Shown here piece by piece: positions 1-12,400 of a stretch of DNA of 64,000 nt. Each line of letters starts with the position of its first letter. Position 1 is the stretch's first letter. The position numbers and the translations under genes were made by a program. This DNA is from Luidia sarsii (Eukaryota > Echinodermata > Asteroidea > Paxillosida > Luidiidae): contig OX465103.1 of NCBI GenBank assembly GCA_949987565.1, positions 8,763,405 to 8,827,404 on the forward strand. The letters run 5' to 3'. The notes under the pieces were generated by a model that was not told the origin of the DNA, did no database searches, and was given only the letters and a program-made list of their open reading frames with translations.

Positions 1-1540
1 CTTTGTCTTCATTCTCAGGTACCCGTACAAGGCGGGAAAACGGGAGAAATGGAGAGAAGATATTCCGTGTTCCAGAGGGCCACCCAAGCTTTAACTTCAA
101 CAAAGCAATTCGCGATGTTTTCAGATTTTGGATATCGGAGTTGGAGCTGGAGCCTTTTGGAGATAAAAAAAAGGAGCCCGGATCAGGGGTTGACTCCTCG
201 CGAACCAGATTACCTCCCCCCCCCCCCCTCTTCCCAAAATGCACACGACACACATGCATCCACCGTTTGTCCCCCATCCTCCCCACAAGCCCCCGTTGGA
301 GGTCAGAGGTCGTGCTGCGTGTAAATAGAGCGAGCCGTGGCTAACAGATTCATGTACTGTACATGTGCATTGTACAGTACACTGCGGTACTGATACTGTA
401 CACACCGGGCACCACGATGAGAGGGTTTTGGTTTGAGTTTGAGTTTGGAAAGACCAAGAAGGACAAACCCCAATTTGACACAAACGAAGCTAATTGCACC
501 GGAGAGCAAGACCTTCAAACCACACTCGCAAACAGAATGTGTGTGGGTGTATATACCGATAAAAAAAACACCACTGAAATAATTGGCAAGTGCATGCCTA
601 TATAGTGAGCTAATCCTACTTCCGAGTCCTTTAAAAAAAAAAATTCTACGGCGAGGTCTCCGTCGGAGGTTCAAGGTAGAGAAATCGATTGATTTATTGC
701 GGTGTTGTTTCTACATTCTGCACGCCTACCTGTAAACGCAGGCATTTAATGGGTCAACAGCACAAAGGTATTTTGTGTGGTTTTTTTTTCTCCCCACACC
801 ACTTGCCCCAAAGACAGAGACATTGTAGTCGCCTGACTGTAGTGGGAAAAAAGTGGAAAGGAAGTCGTATTTTTCTGTTTTGGTTGGCCCGATATGAGGA
901 GGGGCAAACAAATATGTCAATCACCTGTCAACAAAAAGGCTATTAATAGATATGGCCATAAGTTAAAGCGGAGAAAAACGCCAGTCCTATTCTCAAATGT
1001 TTGTGTCAGCATTGTGTAATCTTTTTTTTTTTATCAAATGCCGTATCGGATTGCGCCGCAAAATCATATCTATAGAGACAGGGGTGGGGGTAAAGCCTCA
1101 TGGCTATTGTGATTTCACATCGATTATCTAACTACTTAGTGGCTTACAGCGAGGCGGTATCATTCACAGTACCGCCCTACAAATATATATAGCGATGTGG
1201 CATTGCGTTACTTTGTTGCCCCGACCGAATTCTTAGATTAAGCCGCCGCGCAGATTGAGCGTATGCTGGGAGTGTGTACATTCATTCCTCCATGGTACAT
1301 TTGTACAGCCTGGGCCCGAGTTGTCGACACGGGAGTATATAATGCGAACACTGAAGCACGGCTATTATGACTGTACCGTGCACGCAAGGCTATGGGACTA
1401 TATCACTCAGGCACCGGAAGGATGCTGCCAGGATCGCGTATCGGGAAGAAGCTGTAAATGAGAGAGTCTTCGTGTGTACCATCCTCTATGACTAATACCA
1501 TGCTGGATTCTATACACTCTGTAGCACTGTCCGTGCTGTG
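1..1540. other. No gene recognised
   Basis: AT-rich non-coding DNA with short homopolymers. The open frames are short and have no recognisable domain. Confidence 0.5.
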
Positions 1541-1960
1541 TACTCGTTCAACGTTTTGATCCATTCTCCATCATCCACTCTCGACACTCTCCTTACTGTA
1601 TGATCTCGCAACATCCTCGTTCATTCTACACTGTAGTCAATCACTTTCGACACGTGTCAGTGATCTTTCGACGTTCTGGCGCATTCTACGCCTTGATCAT
1701 CTTTCGACTTCCTGATTATGTTTTAGTCTATACCCTAGGCTAATCACTTCCGTGGCTATCCTCACTGTAATGATCTTCCGCCTCTGTGAATATCTCATGC
1801 TACACTTTGACCAATCACTTTCCAACACTCTCCCGACTGCATGATCTTCCGACTTTCGGATTCACTTTTAAAAGACTTTGATCACCCACCCTCGGTACTA
1901 ACCTTATTGTAGGATCACTTTTGTGATTCATTCCTCACTTCGATCATTCGCTTATTCGAT
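1540..1960 (+). repeat. Degenerate minisatellite
   Basis: About five imperfect units of 60-110 bp sharing actgtatgatctt, ttcattctacactt and gatcaatcactttcgacact. Confidence 0.5.
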
Positions 1961-3290
1961 CATTTTCCAGACTCGTTTTCATCTCTCCTTTTTCTACCCA
2001 CCTCTCACCGTCACCCACCCGTCCACATCTATTGTTTATTTTGTACACTGCATGCTCTCGTGCCCGAAGACGATTTTTCCTCTCTGACTGATTCGAACTT
2101 TTTTTGTTCATGGGGGAACTGTAGTTGGGCACGTGTGTGGTCCGACATTGCGTAAGCAAAATGCACCCCAAATATTGGCTCTGCCCATGCGAGGGGCAAG
2201 TGAGGTGATGTTTTGACGCGTGAATGACGTGCGACGCTATACACTGGGTTGGTGTGACACAGACTGCATCCAGGTCCAATTCGTCTGGGGGCCGCTCTTC
2301 GAACATGACCGTCCGCGGGAGAAGATGTGTGGAGGAATATTGAGCGGCTGTTGCCAGACTTCCTAGTGAATCAAGCGCGTCTCTATAATAGTCCGATTAC
2401 GGAATGAAGGCTTGGGCTCTGGATTAGGCTTCCGGTCGCACTTTCTCTTACCCGTTATAATTAAGGCAATTATAGAAATAAGCGTTTGCCCCTAGTTTCT
2501 TGGTGAATACTCTGTATACTTATCAGGCCAACATACCTTCAAATCCGGCAACAAGCCACAACCTGGATTGTCGGGTTTTGTCAGACGGAGACGAAGCCTG
2601 AGCCCGAGCCCAAGCCTTCGTTTCGAAAACGGCCTCAGAGCGTCTCTATGTGTGCGGCACCAGCGTCGCTTTTGTACGGCGGCCTTGACCCTGAAAGCGT
2701 GCCATTTATTATAAGGCTGGATCCAGTCAGGTCGGGATCGCATTTGGAAAATGGGTCTATGTGGGAGATTAGGCGAAGAGAGCCGCGTATGGTTGCTTTA
2801 GTTCAGACGTCCATCCGATAGGTCTCCGTTCCACGCTAACACACGCAGTTATCCGATATCGCAGCACAAGCTCATCCATTTAACGTTTCCTATCCGTAAT
2901 AGCGAGCTCACTTCCCTCGTTGACAGTTGCATGTGGGTTCATAAAAGTGGAGGAGCACATAATTCATCCTGTTTTTGAAACTTTAACGAGAATCTCCAGA
3001 GCGAAGAAAATTATGACGAATCGGTCCAGGAAGAACTACAGCTATACTTGAAAGCGAGTCAAACTAGATTCTATGTCTGAACCTTCTCATAACAGTCGTG
3101 GGGAAAAAAAAGGAGTTTCTAGCTTGTTGGGTTTTTTTATGACTGAGGTTAAAGGGGGAATAAAGGAAGGGAGAGGAGACTCACGCGAGAGACCGCACGC
3201 TAAGCTGAACACCACCAGCAGAAGTCTGGATGTTGGAGCCATTATCGTCTGCCCTGTCGCGTGGTATAATAGCCGCTCTTGCCACACGTC
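1960..3290. other. No gene recognised
   Basis: Contains a diverged relative of MITE family 4 at about 2560-2640; otherwise nothing recognised. Confidence 0.5.
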
Positions 3291-3560
3291 CAGTCAAGGG
3301 GGGTCCCAGCGCAGCGACTGCCAGGCCGACTCGCCACGGTCGAAAGTTTACCCCCAGCCGCGGTCGCGGCCAATCAGTCAGGCCGTCACTGGTGCCCGTC
3401 GGCGCCTGGCCTGCGCGGCGGGAGAGGGGGGCGGGGGAGGGAAACGGGCACCAGCTCGTGAGTGACGTATCAGTTAAAAGGGGGCGGGGCTTATCGATAG
3501 AAACACGACTGTATGGGGGGAAGTCTGCGTGTAGGCGTTTCACTGCGCATGATAGACGCG
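3290..3560. promoter_or_regulatory. GC-rich promoter-like patch
   Basis: CpG-dense, with CCAAT (ggccaatcag at 3370), two GC boxes (ggggcggggg near 3428 and gggggcgggg near 3480) and a CRE-like tgacgtat near 3463. No adjacent coding exon was found; it could serve CNBD2-like A or an unseen gene. Confidence 0.35.
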
Positions 3561-3780
3561 CAGGTCGCGTGTGGGGGGTTTATGTTTTTTTATTTTTCGA
3601 CAACTGCAAGGCGGTATTTTTATGTGCGAGTTCAATGGGGGGACTCTATGGCTAATCTGTGACCAGATTTCGGCTGAAGACTACCTCGGTGGTTGCCGGT
3701 TGAGCCACATGGCAGCTGCATAAACGGGAGAAGTCATTCTGCTCAGGCTTTGGCTTTGACCCAACATATGCTGTGCCTTA

Positions 3781-4495
3781 GGTCTCAGTCTGTCTCTGGG
3801 TCTGTGTGTCTGTCTCACTGTCTCTCTCCGTCCCTCTGCCTCTTTGTCTCTCTCCGTCTCTTTGTTTGTTTCTCTCTCTCCTGCTCTGTGTGACTCTCTG
3901 TCTCTACATGTCTCTCTTTCTCTCTATCCCTCTGCCTCTGTATCTCGGTTCCCCTCTCTCGCTGGGCCTTTCTTTGCATCTTCGTTTCTGTCTCTCTGTG
4001 TGTTTCCCTCTATATGTCTTTCTCCTTCTCCCTCTCTCTCTCTCTATCTGAATTTCTCTTTCTCGGTTTTTATTTGTCTTCCTCTTTGTCTCTCCCTATC
4101 TTCTCCTCTCTCTCTCACTCTCATCATTTCTGTGAATCACACACTTTCTCACTCAATCAATTCCCCCTCTCTGTCTCCCGTTGTCTCTCTCACCTCCTCC
4201 TCATCTCTCTCCCTCTCTCCCCTCTCTCTTCCCCTTTATTTCTCCCTTTCTCTCCCACTGTCTCCCTCTCTATCACCCCCTCTCTCTCCCGCTCTCCCCA
4301 TCACCTTTCTCTCCCCTCTCTCTCCCTTTCTCTATCCACCTCATCTCCCTCTCCATCGATCCCCCTCTCTCTATCCAGTATCTCTACCTCTCGACCTCTC
4401 TCTGTTCCCCTCTCTCTGTCCCCCTCTCCCCCTCTCCCCCTCCCCCCTCTCCCCCTCTCTCCCTCTCGGTCTCCCTTTCCCTCCACCCATCATCA
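3781..4495 (+). repeat. CT-rich polypyrimidine tract
   Basis: About 715 bp of tctctctccc variants. The Ser/Leu/Pro-rich frames in it are low-complexity artefacts. Confidence 0.95.
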
Positions 4496-4814
4496 CTCTT
4501 TATCTAGGAGAAAGTTTTTGAAGCCAAACAAGCGCAATAGAGCAGGTACAGGTACGTGCTGCCGAGTGCATTCCGCTGGTAAACCCCCCCTCTGGGTCGG
4601 CTTGCTCAACGTCAGTCCGGAGAAAACACCCAAAGGTGAAAACAAACAGAGAGCGTTTAGAACAAAAATAAAAACATCTCGTAGTGGACAGTTAATATCT
4701 TCGCTAAACAAGTTAAACCACAGAAACAGCCCCTCCACCCCACCCTCACAAACAAGAAACTCTGTTCTTCTGATGAACTTTCATCGCCCTGAACAGCTCC
4801 TATAAAGTGAACGA

Positions 4815-4915
4815 TCAAACCACGGTCCGGCCGCGATCCGGCGACGATCCGACAACCATCCGACAATAATCCGATAATGATCCGACGATCCGATCCGACC
4901 ATTATCCGATAACGC
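4815..4915 (+). repeat. Short tandem repeat (about 12 bp, ATCCGACNA-type)
   Basis: gatccggcgacgatccgaca, then ccatccgaca and taatccgataatg: a diverging 11-12 bp unit. Confidence 0.7.
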
Positions 4916-5539
4916 GGAGCGCGCGTGATATTATAGAGGTGCAACCGCCACTCGCTGCGAAGACTGCAGAGTTTTGAGCTTGTCCGTGTATGATCATTTA
5001 CAGCCGGCTTCGAGTCAACCTTTATTTCGATTTATGGAAATGGTCAAGGAAATTTGACTGGGCAAGGACTTGTCACGGGCCCCCGGTTTAAACGTGTCGG
5101 CGCCAAACCATTTTAGCTATAAGTATCTAACCAGCAAATATAATAGGTGAGCCCTTCCAAAGAACAGTCAACTGTTGTCGTAGGGATGAAGGCATCCGTC
5201 AGAAACATATCACCATCGACTTGTCATCTCCTAGGACCACTAACCCATTTCAATTAAGATACAATCCCAGCTGCAAAAAAAAACAACAACACAGGGACCA
5301 CAAGAACTAGATACAGCTTCTTAACTGAACAGCCAGTTGAGAGACTGTGCTTATTCAATCATGGAGACAATAGTGTAAGGTAAGTAATGAGAGAGTGGAG
5401 TGAAAACAAACACCGAGACAATGTCACCACCGTCGCCTTTAAAGATGCTGAAGGGGGACGGCACTGTTACCTTTCAGTGAAGACCTTGCAAGCCGGACAG
5501 CAACGAATCGGTGGCTGTCTATAAGTTTCTCCAGCCTCT

Positions 5540-5745
5540 GCAAGTAGCGGCGCTCGTTTCCGGTCGGGAAAGCGCGGGGCGAACGCGCGACGCGCCCCGT
5601 CACCCCCCGGCGCGAAGGCGTTGCGCGGGCCGGCCTGGACCCATGCGCTTACCGAGACCCTCCGCTTCAGGACGGTCTCCTTTCCCAGTCTTGCTCCGAG
5701 GAAGGTCCGGCTCCGTGAGTGTCCCAGCTCTGTGGCCCGCGGATG
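5540..5745. promoter_or_regulatory. CpG-dense patch 0.7-0.9 kb upstream of CNBD2-like A
   Basis: Dense CpG (gcgaacgcgcgacgcgcccc) without a convincing coding frame. A candidate promoter or untranslated first exon of CNBD2-like A. Confidence 0.3.
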
Positions 5746-6401
5746 AAAGCCTCGTTAAGTGCCACTCGTTGAAGAGGGGTGCAATGGGTGGGGGGGGGGG
5801 GGAGGGGAGGAAGGGGAGGAATCAGGTGAAGCCTTACAAGTGGGGAAGCTGGGAGGCCGCGGCTGCACGGACAATGGGGCCCAACCGTTCACCATCTCTC
5901 CGACCCGTCTCATTATTTGCCCACAAGATGAAGTGAGTGGGGCTCGTATTGTCCTCCACCCTACCAACGCAAACACTCCTGGGCTTTAGACCGCATCAGC
6001 TCGATCCGTGTACCAACAAAATAAAAACTTTTCTACTATACGTATAGGCAGGCCGTGATTTTATGTTTAGACAGCCCTGAGCTCACTGCACACAACAACT
6101 GCATGCAGTAGCTCAGCTTGGGCGAGAAAACAAGCTGCTAGTGCTTCGTTATAGGCTTATAAGTGTAGACTGAGAACAATTCGTCGACAGTTGGTTTTAT
6201 GGGGAAACTTCTGGCTTGGAATCATTTTCTTCCTGCGTGGAGACGACAGATCGAGAGTCATTCTGAGGATGGTCGTTCGACATGGCTTCGTCCTAAAGCT
6301 TTTGTGACCATCCGTCCGCCTTTCAGAGTCGACTGCTGATGTGACCAGTTCTTCTCGGCCAAGGTTCGTCTCCGTCTTGTCGGTTCGGGGGCCGGGGGAA
6401 G

Positions 6402-9400
6402 ATGTCTTTGTCACTGACCGAGGTACCGGGGCTGGGGGACCGCGGGCGGAGGTCCTCGGAGACCGCCGCCGTGCCGCAGCCGGCCCCGGCCAGGTTCGAG
6501 CCGGGCGCCCGCCGGCGGAGCATGCTGGCCTCGCTGCGCCTCCTGGAGCCCGGGGCTCGGTCGGGGGAGGAGGACGGCCGGCCGGGAGTCCGACGAGGCG
6601 AGGCCCACCGCCGCTCGTCCGCGGACCCACCGCCATCAGCTACAGGGGCCACGGGCCAGCATCAGCGCGCCCGACGACGCGGGAGCCTCGTCGACCCGTC
6701 GTCGGACCGAGCCGATCGCGACGCGGCCGCCGCCCCGGCGAAGAGGCCTCAGCGCAGCAGGAGGAAGACCCTCTCGGTGCCGGACATCCTGGAGGAGGAG
6801 GCCGTGGAGACGGCAGCTGCCCCGGCCGGCCCGGCGGCGGGCGGCGGGCGGCGGGCCGCCTCGCTGGGCGGAGTGCCCCTCCTCTCCGCCCGTTCCAAGT
6901 CCGGCCGGGCCGGGCTCCGAGGGCTGGCTCCCCTGACCAGGAACTCGGACTCGTCCAGGGCCGGGTTCCTGTCCACGGGCATCAACTCGGGGACGGCGAG
7001 CACCTTCAGGACCCGAATGCAGAAGGCCAGGAAAGCTCGAAGGGTAAGGCTTTACAAAAGACAAAATCTCCTAAATCAGGCTTCTGAATTGGTTGTTTGC
7101 ATCTGAATGAAACTTAGCGGGGGTGTGTTCCCTGGAGATACACGCCAGTTAACCGTTGAATTGCTTCTGACTGGCGCCCCACCCCGGCAAAGACTAGTTG
7201 ACTATTTGGGAAGGCCACCATCTGTAAGGCCTAGAGAGCTCAGATGGAAGAGCACCGGTACGTTCATCCAGAGGTCTCGGGTTCAAGTCCCGGTCCATTC
7301 AAGGCTTTCTTTGCCAATTGTTCAATTAAAAAGAGGAAATTCATAGGACCTAAGGCAATCATCGGTTTAATACCGTCTGTAATCCTCAAGTAAATTGTTT
7401 TTAAGGAAACCTCACATGAGAGCAAGCACTATTCAAATCACACCATTATTGTGCACACTTTTCAAGAAAAGACAACCTGTTTATTCGTGGAGGCAAAAGA
7501 GTGGCCACGTCCCAGAACGCAGTTAACAAGTATCTGCATTTTTGTAGAGAATTCTGCTCTTCAAAACTGATGTTTACAATGGTCCCGCGATAAGATCGAA
7601 ATACAAGGCCCGTCTATACACTACTTCGAGTCAGACACTTGACCTATATAGTGGGTATCAAACGACCAAGAAACATGGCGGCCCTCATATCAACGTGTTG
7701 TAAAGTATAATACGATGATTGTTGCACTAGATCGTTCGATCGAGGATTTTCGTTCTCGAAATCTATGAAGAATATTCCAGAGTTTGTACCCGAGACCTTA
7801 CCTGGACACCTGCTCTAAGTCACGTGATGACATTCACGTGATGACACGCGCATTCGGTCTATTGTTGCGCTTTATTTGAAGCAAAGTACGAGATTACATC
7901 TCTCATTAAATCCATGGAAGTGCTCCTTCTCGGGACGTCGGTGAAGCTATCTATACTAACCATTCGTGATTGCGTTGTGGCGCTTTTTTGGGGGGAAAAT
8001 AAACTCTCTTTTTGTGTCATTTGTCGTCCACCGCAGAAGAAACTGCTGCTGAAGTTCAAAAGCTACTCGCGGCTCGTGGTCTTCCTGCACCGGCTGTGCA
8101 AGAACCACTTCCTGAGGTAAGCAGCATGTTCATGTAGATCTCCTTGCCTGCGGACGACCGATCGAGCGTCTTTCTTGAGAGTGATAGTTCAATTCAATTC
8201 AATTCATATTGCCATATATATGGAAGAACAAAAATAGGCAGTACTTCGAGCTATGAAGGTAACCACTGAAAGGCTGGTAGCTCAGATATAAAGAGCACTA
8301 GTACCCAAAACAAGAGGTCTCGTTTTCAAGTCCCGGCCCAGTCAAAGTTTTCTTTGCCATTTTTTGTTTTCACATCCCCCCTCAACAAAAAGATTTCGGG
8401 GGCGGTGAATGAGCTTCCCCGACCCGTGTGTTTCACCGCATGCACACTCTCAAACATATCGTGCGCTTTAAACTCGTACCCGGTAACTGTTTGCGAATAA
8501 TCATAAGCGCCTTCCATTACCCCGAACACTTCAACGGCATTGTCAGTGAAAAGTGTCTTCTCAATCCCCGTGCAGTGTGGACGACCAGGGCAATTCGTAC
8601 CGCGGCAAATACATCAGCGACGATCAGACGGAGGAAATCCTGTTCGATGTCCGATACTTCAGAGCCAACAAGGAGGTGAGCCACTGCCCTCAATTGGCCA
8701 ATGGATTGATAATTATTAAATACCCGGTAATTACTTGTGATCACTCCAGAGAAAGGCCCGGGAGAGGCTCTTGTTGCTGCCCCTATATGCCAGGAGGCAC
8801 AATGGGCAGTAAGTAAGTACTTGTGAAATGCTTCTGAATGGCGCCCCCCCCCCACACACACACATGCAAGCAAAAGATAGTTGACTATTTTCAGAAACGC
8901 AGTGGCTGTTGTTACGGCAGTCGTCCGTGTGGTTCCTTGACTCGATTGTATTTCATCAGCATTGCAGGCTGGTTGAACCAGTCTATTACTAGTATTAGCT
9001 GATAGTCTGGTTCCAAGAGCTAAACATCCTGACAAATACTGTGAAGTCAGGGAACCATACGAACGACTGCCGTAACAACAGCCACTGCGTTTCAGAAAAG
9101 GCTCTTCAGCTAAGAACTAGCTGGATTGTGCAGAACGGTGACAGCGCTCGCACGTCAAGCCAGAGGTCTCGTGTTTAAATCTCGCTCCGGCCAATGTTTT
9201 GGACAGACTTCCACAGCTTTTTAAAACGTTCCTTTTGTAGTTTCCATTCCCATTCTTTGTTTGGTCGAACATAGAGGCAGTTGGATGGGCATACCATTGT
9301 ACTCAAGTCGTCATCCATTATCAACTACCAAGACACCATTCATTCTCCGCAAAACAAAATGGCGTTCCTTGCCCTAGCAACCAAGCACGTTACGCGAATC

Positions 9401-12400
9401 CCGAGCGATGCACGCATGCCGCATTCGTCCACGGTATTGAGCCGACCGTACCACCCGTGAATCATCTAAACAAAACAAAAAAACACAGCGACAATATCGT
9501 GGTCCCCGTTGTGAGACGATAATTTGATCCTAAACTATCGAATAGATGCCTCTCTCGTCTTGGGGTAATTTGTGTAAATAGCCACCCGTCTCCCTCACGC
9601 GAGTTCCTTTTTTGGGACCCTTTTATTAGTGGGCTCTACCCCAGTGCTGATTTGTTTTCATTGCTTATTAATGTCAAGGCTGGCATTTCCCCGGAATGCA
9701 AAAAGATATTGAGTCTACCGACCCACCAGCGGACGGAGAGGGACCATTATAGGGTAAGCTTCTTTTAGAATGTTTGGCTTTTTGGTCGAGGTCGCTTGGA
9801 AGATAATGGCATGGAATGGACAAGCATGAAGCTGCGAGTGGCCTTGAGAGAAGAATCATACATCAGGTTTGGGATGGGATCGGATGAGATGAGATGAGAT
9901 GAGATGGGATGGAAATGGATGGGATGGGAAGGGAAGGGATTGGAAAGGGATGGGTCGGGGTGAGATGGGATGGGATGGGATGGGATGGGATAGGATGGGA
10001 TGGGATGGAATGGGATGGGATGAGATAGGATGGGATGGGATGGGATGGGATGGGATTGGATGGATGGGATGGGGTGGGGTGGGATGGGATGGGATGGGAT
10101 GGGATGGGATGTGATGAGATGGGATGGGATGGGATGTGATGGGATGGGATGGGATGGGATGAGATAGGATGGGATGGGATGGGATGGGATGGGATGGGAT
10201 GGGATGGATGGGATGGGGTGGGGTGGGATGGGATGGGATGGGATTGGATGGGATGGGATGGGATGGGATGGGATGGAATGGGATGGGATGAGATGGGATG
10301 GGATGGGATGGGATGGGATGGGATGGGATGGGGTGGGGTGGGATGGGATGGGGTGGGATGGGATGGAAAGGAATGGGATGGGATTGGAAGTGAAGGGATG
10401 GGATGGAAAGGGAGATAATAAGATGTCATGGCACGGCATGGTATGGTATGGCGTGGTATGCACGGCATGGCAAGTCGTTGCGTGACATGGCATTGCATGG
10501 CATACCATGACATGACACGGCATGTCGTGACTTGACATGACACGGCATGTCGTGGCATGGCATGACATGGCATGGGATGGCTCTCTCTTTGCACGATTAT
10601 CCAACACTCTCATCACTCATTTCCATCTAATAGAGCCCATGCGCAGCGAGCAATGGTCCTCCAATCAGGGCCGATCAATTCTCCAATAAATGACATAATT
10701 AATGAATATGCCTATAAACAAAGGAAAGAGCCAGTACAGTTTATATATTTGGTCATCGACATTATGTGTGTATGGGACCTATTCTGTGACCTATTACTGT
10801 CCATGATTGATTATTGAACAGGCTTTGATCGCCCTACGGAATTTCCCGACCTTTGCCGAGTTCCCGCTGGTCATGCAGCAGGAGATCGTGAAGGTTGGCT
10901 GGTACGAGCGATACCAGGCCCAGCGGGTCATCCTCAGGCAGGGTCATCGACCTCTCAACTTCTACTTCATCATGACCGGCTCAGGTAAAGGGCAGTGCAA
11001 CTCCCTTTATGCGCTTTTAAAAGAGGGAGAGACAGATAAAGACTGGGGGAGAGAGAGAGAGGGGGGGGGGAGGAAGAGAGAGGGGGAGAGGAAGAGAGAG
11101 AGGGGAGAGGGAGAGAGACAGGGGGGATAGAGAGGGAGAGAGACAGGGAGAGAGAGGAGATAGAGAGGGAGGGAGAGAGGGAGAGAGAGAGAGAGGGGGG
11201 ATAGAGAGGGAGAGAGGGAGAGAGCGGGGGAGAGGGAAAGAGAGGGGCATAGTGAGGGAGAGAGAGGGGGATAGAGAGGGAGAGAGAGAGGGAGGGATAG
11301 AGAGATGAGATAGAGAGGGAGGAAGAGAGGGAGAGAGACAGATGGAGGGAGAGAGAGATGAGATAGAGAGGGAGGGAGAGAGGAAGAGAGAGGGGGAGAG
11401 GGAGAGAGAGGGGGATAGAGAGGGAGAGAGAGAGAGGAGAGAGAGGGAGGGAGAGAGAGAGGGAGGGAGAGAGAGAGGGAGAGGGAGAGAGAGATTGTGG
11501 CACCTGGCCACAAATCGGATGGAGGCTGTGGAAGTCCCTCAACAGACTACGCACAGAAATGGGTCGTAGCAAAGCCAACCTGAGCAAGTGGGGCTATGCT
11601 GATGTGGCCGATCCAACCTGTGAATGCGGTGTTTCAGAGCAGACAATGCAACATCTACTGAGATGCCCACTCCTGGAGGACGAGTGCCAAAAGTGCCAAA
11701 CAATTTTGGTCGATCACCCCGATTTTCTCTTTTTGTTGTTGTTAAGTTGTGGTCCGAGTCCTGGAGGAAGGCAGCGACAATCCACGCACGGTGGTCTATC
11801 TCAACCGCGGCGAGACCTTCGGGGTGAGTTCAACCTTGCAATATTAATCCCCCTGTCACATTTTCATATCATGTCATGTAATCATGGCGAACCAAAAACA
11901 ACGCAGAACTTTATTCAGAACAGCTGGTTGCCCGGCAAGTCACCGGGATCAAGGACGATCAAGTTCAGTGAGCGAACTGGGCGGACCTGACATGTCATTA
12001 TACTGACGGCATAATCGTCAGTATGTATTCCACCATCCATGCACAAGGACAAAATATCCGAGTCGACAATACGAAACTGACTCTTTTACTTTTGCCTGCG
12101 AATCGACTAGCACTCTGATTCCCTCAAAATCCATGCACTACATAAAGTACATGGACTGTGTGAATGAGTCTATGTAGCTTCCTCTATCCAGAACGAAGAA
12201 AAGCAGCAACCTCCCCAATGCCTTGAGGTAAACACCACAGAATGGTTCATGTCTATCTCCTCGATCACTCAGCGTAAGAATTCATTCCTCCCGGGGTGCA
12301 GAACACTAAATAGAGCTCCCATTGAACACTGTACACAAACACTCACTTTCAAAGCCAATTATCCCATGCCCAAAAGTCTCTCAGTTCTTGTAGCTATACT

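Noticed and set aside
6341..7087. Alternative 248-codon frame over CNBD2-like A exon 1
   Set aside because: Only the frame starting at 6402 joins in phase to exon 2 at the GTAAGG donor (7044).
9765..10616. Long repetitive open frames on both strands (283 and 243 codons)
   Set aside because: Translation of the GGGAT and ATGGC tracts; no non-repeat coding signal.
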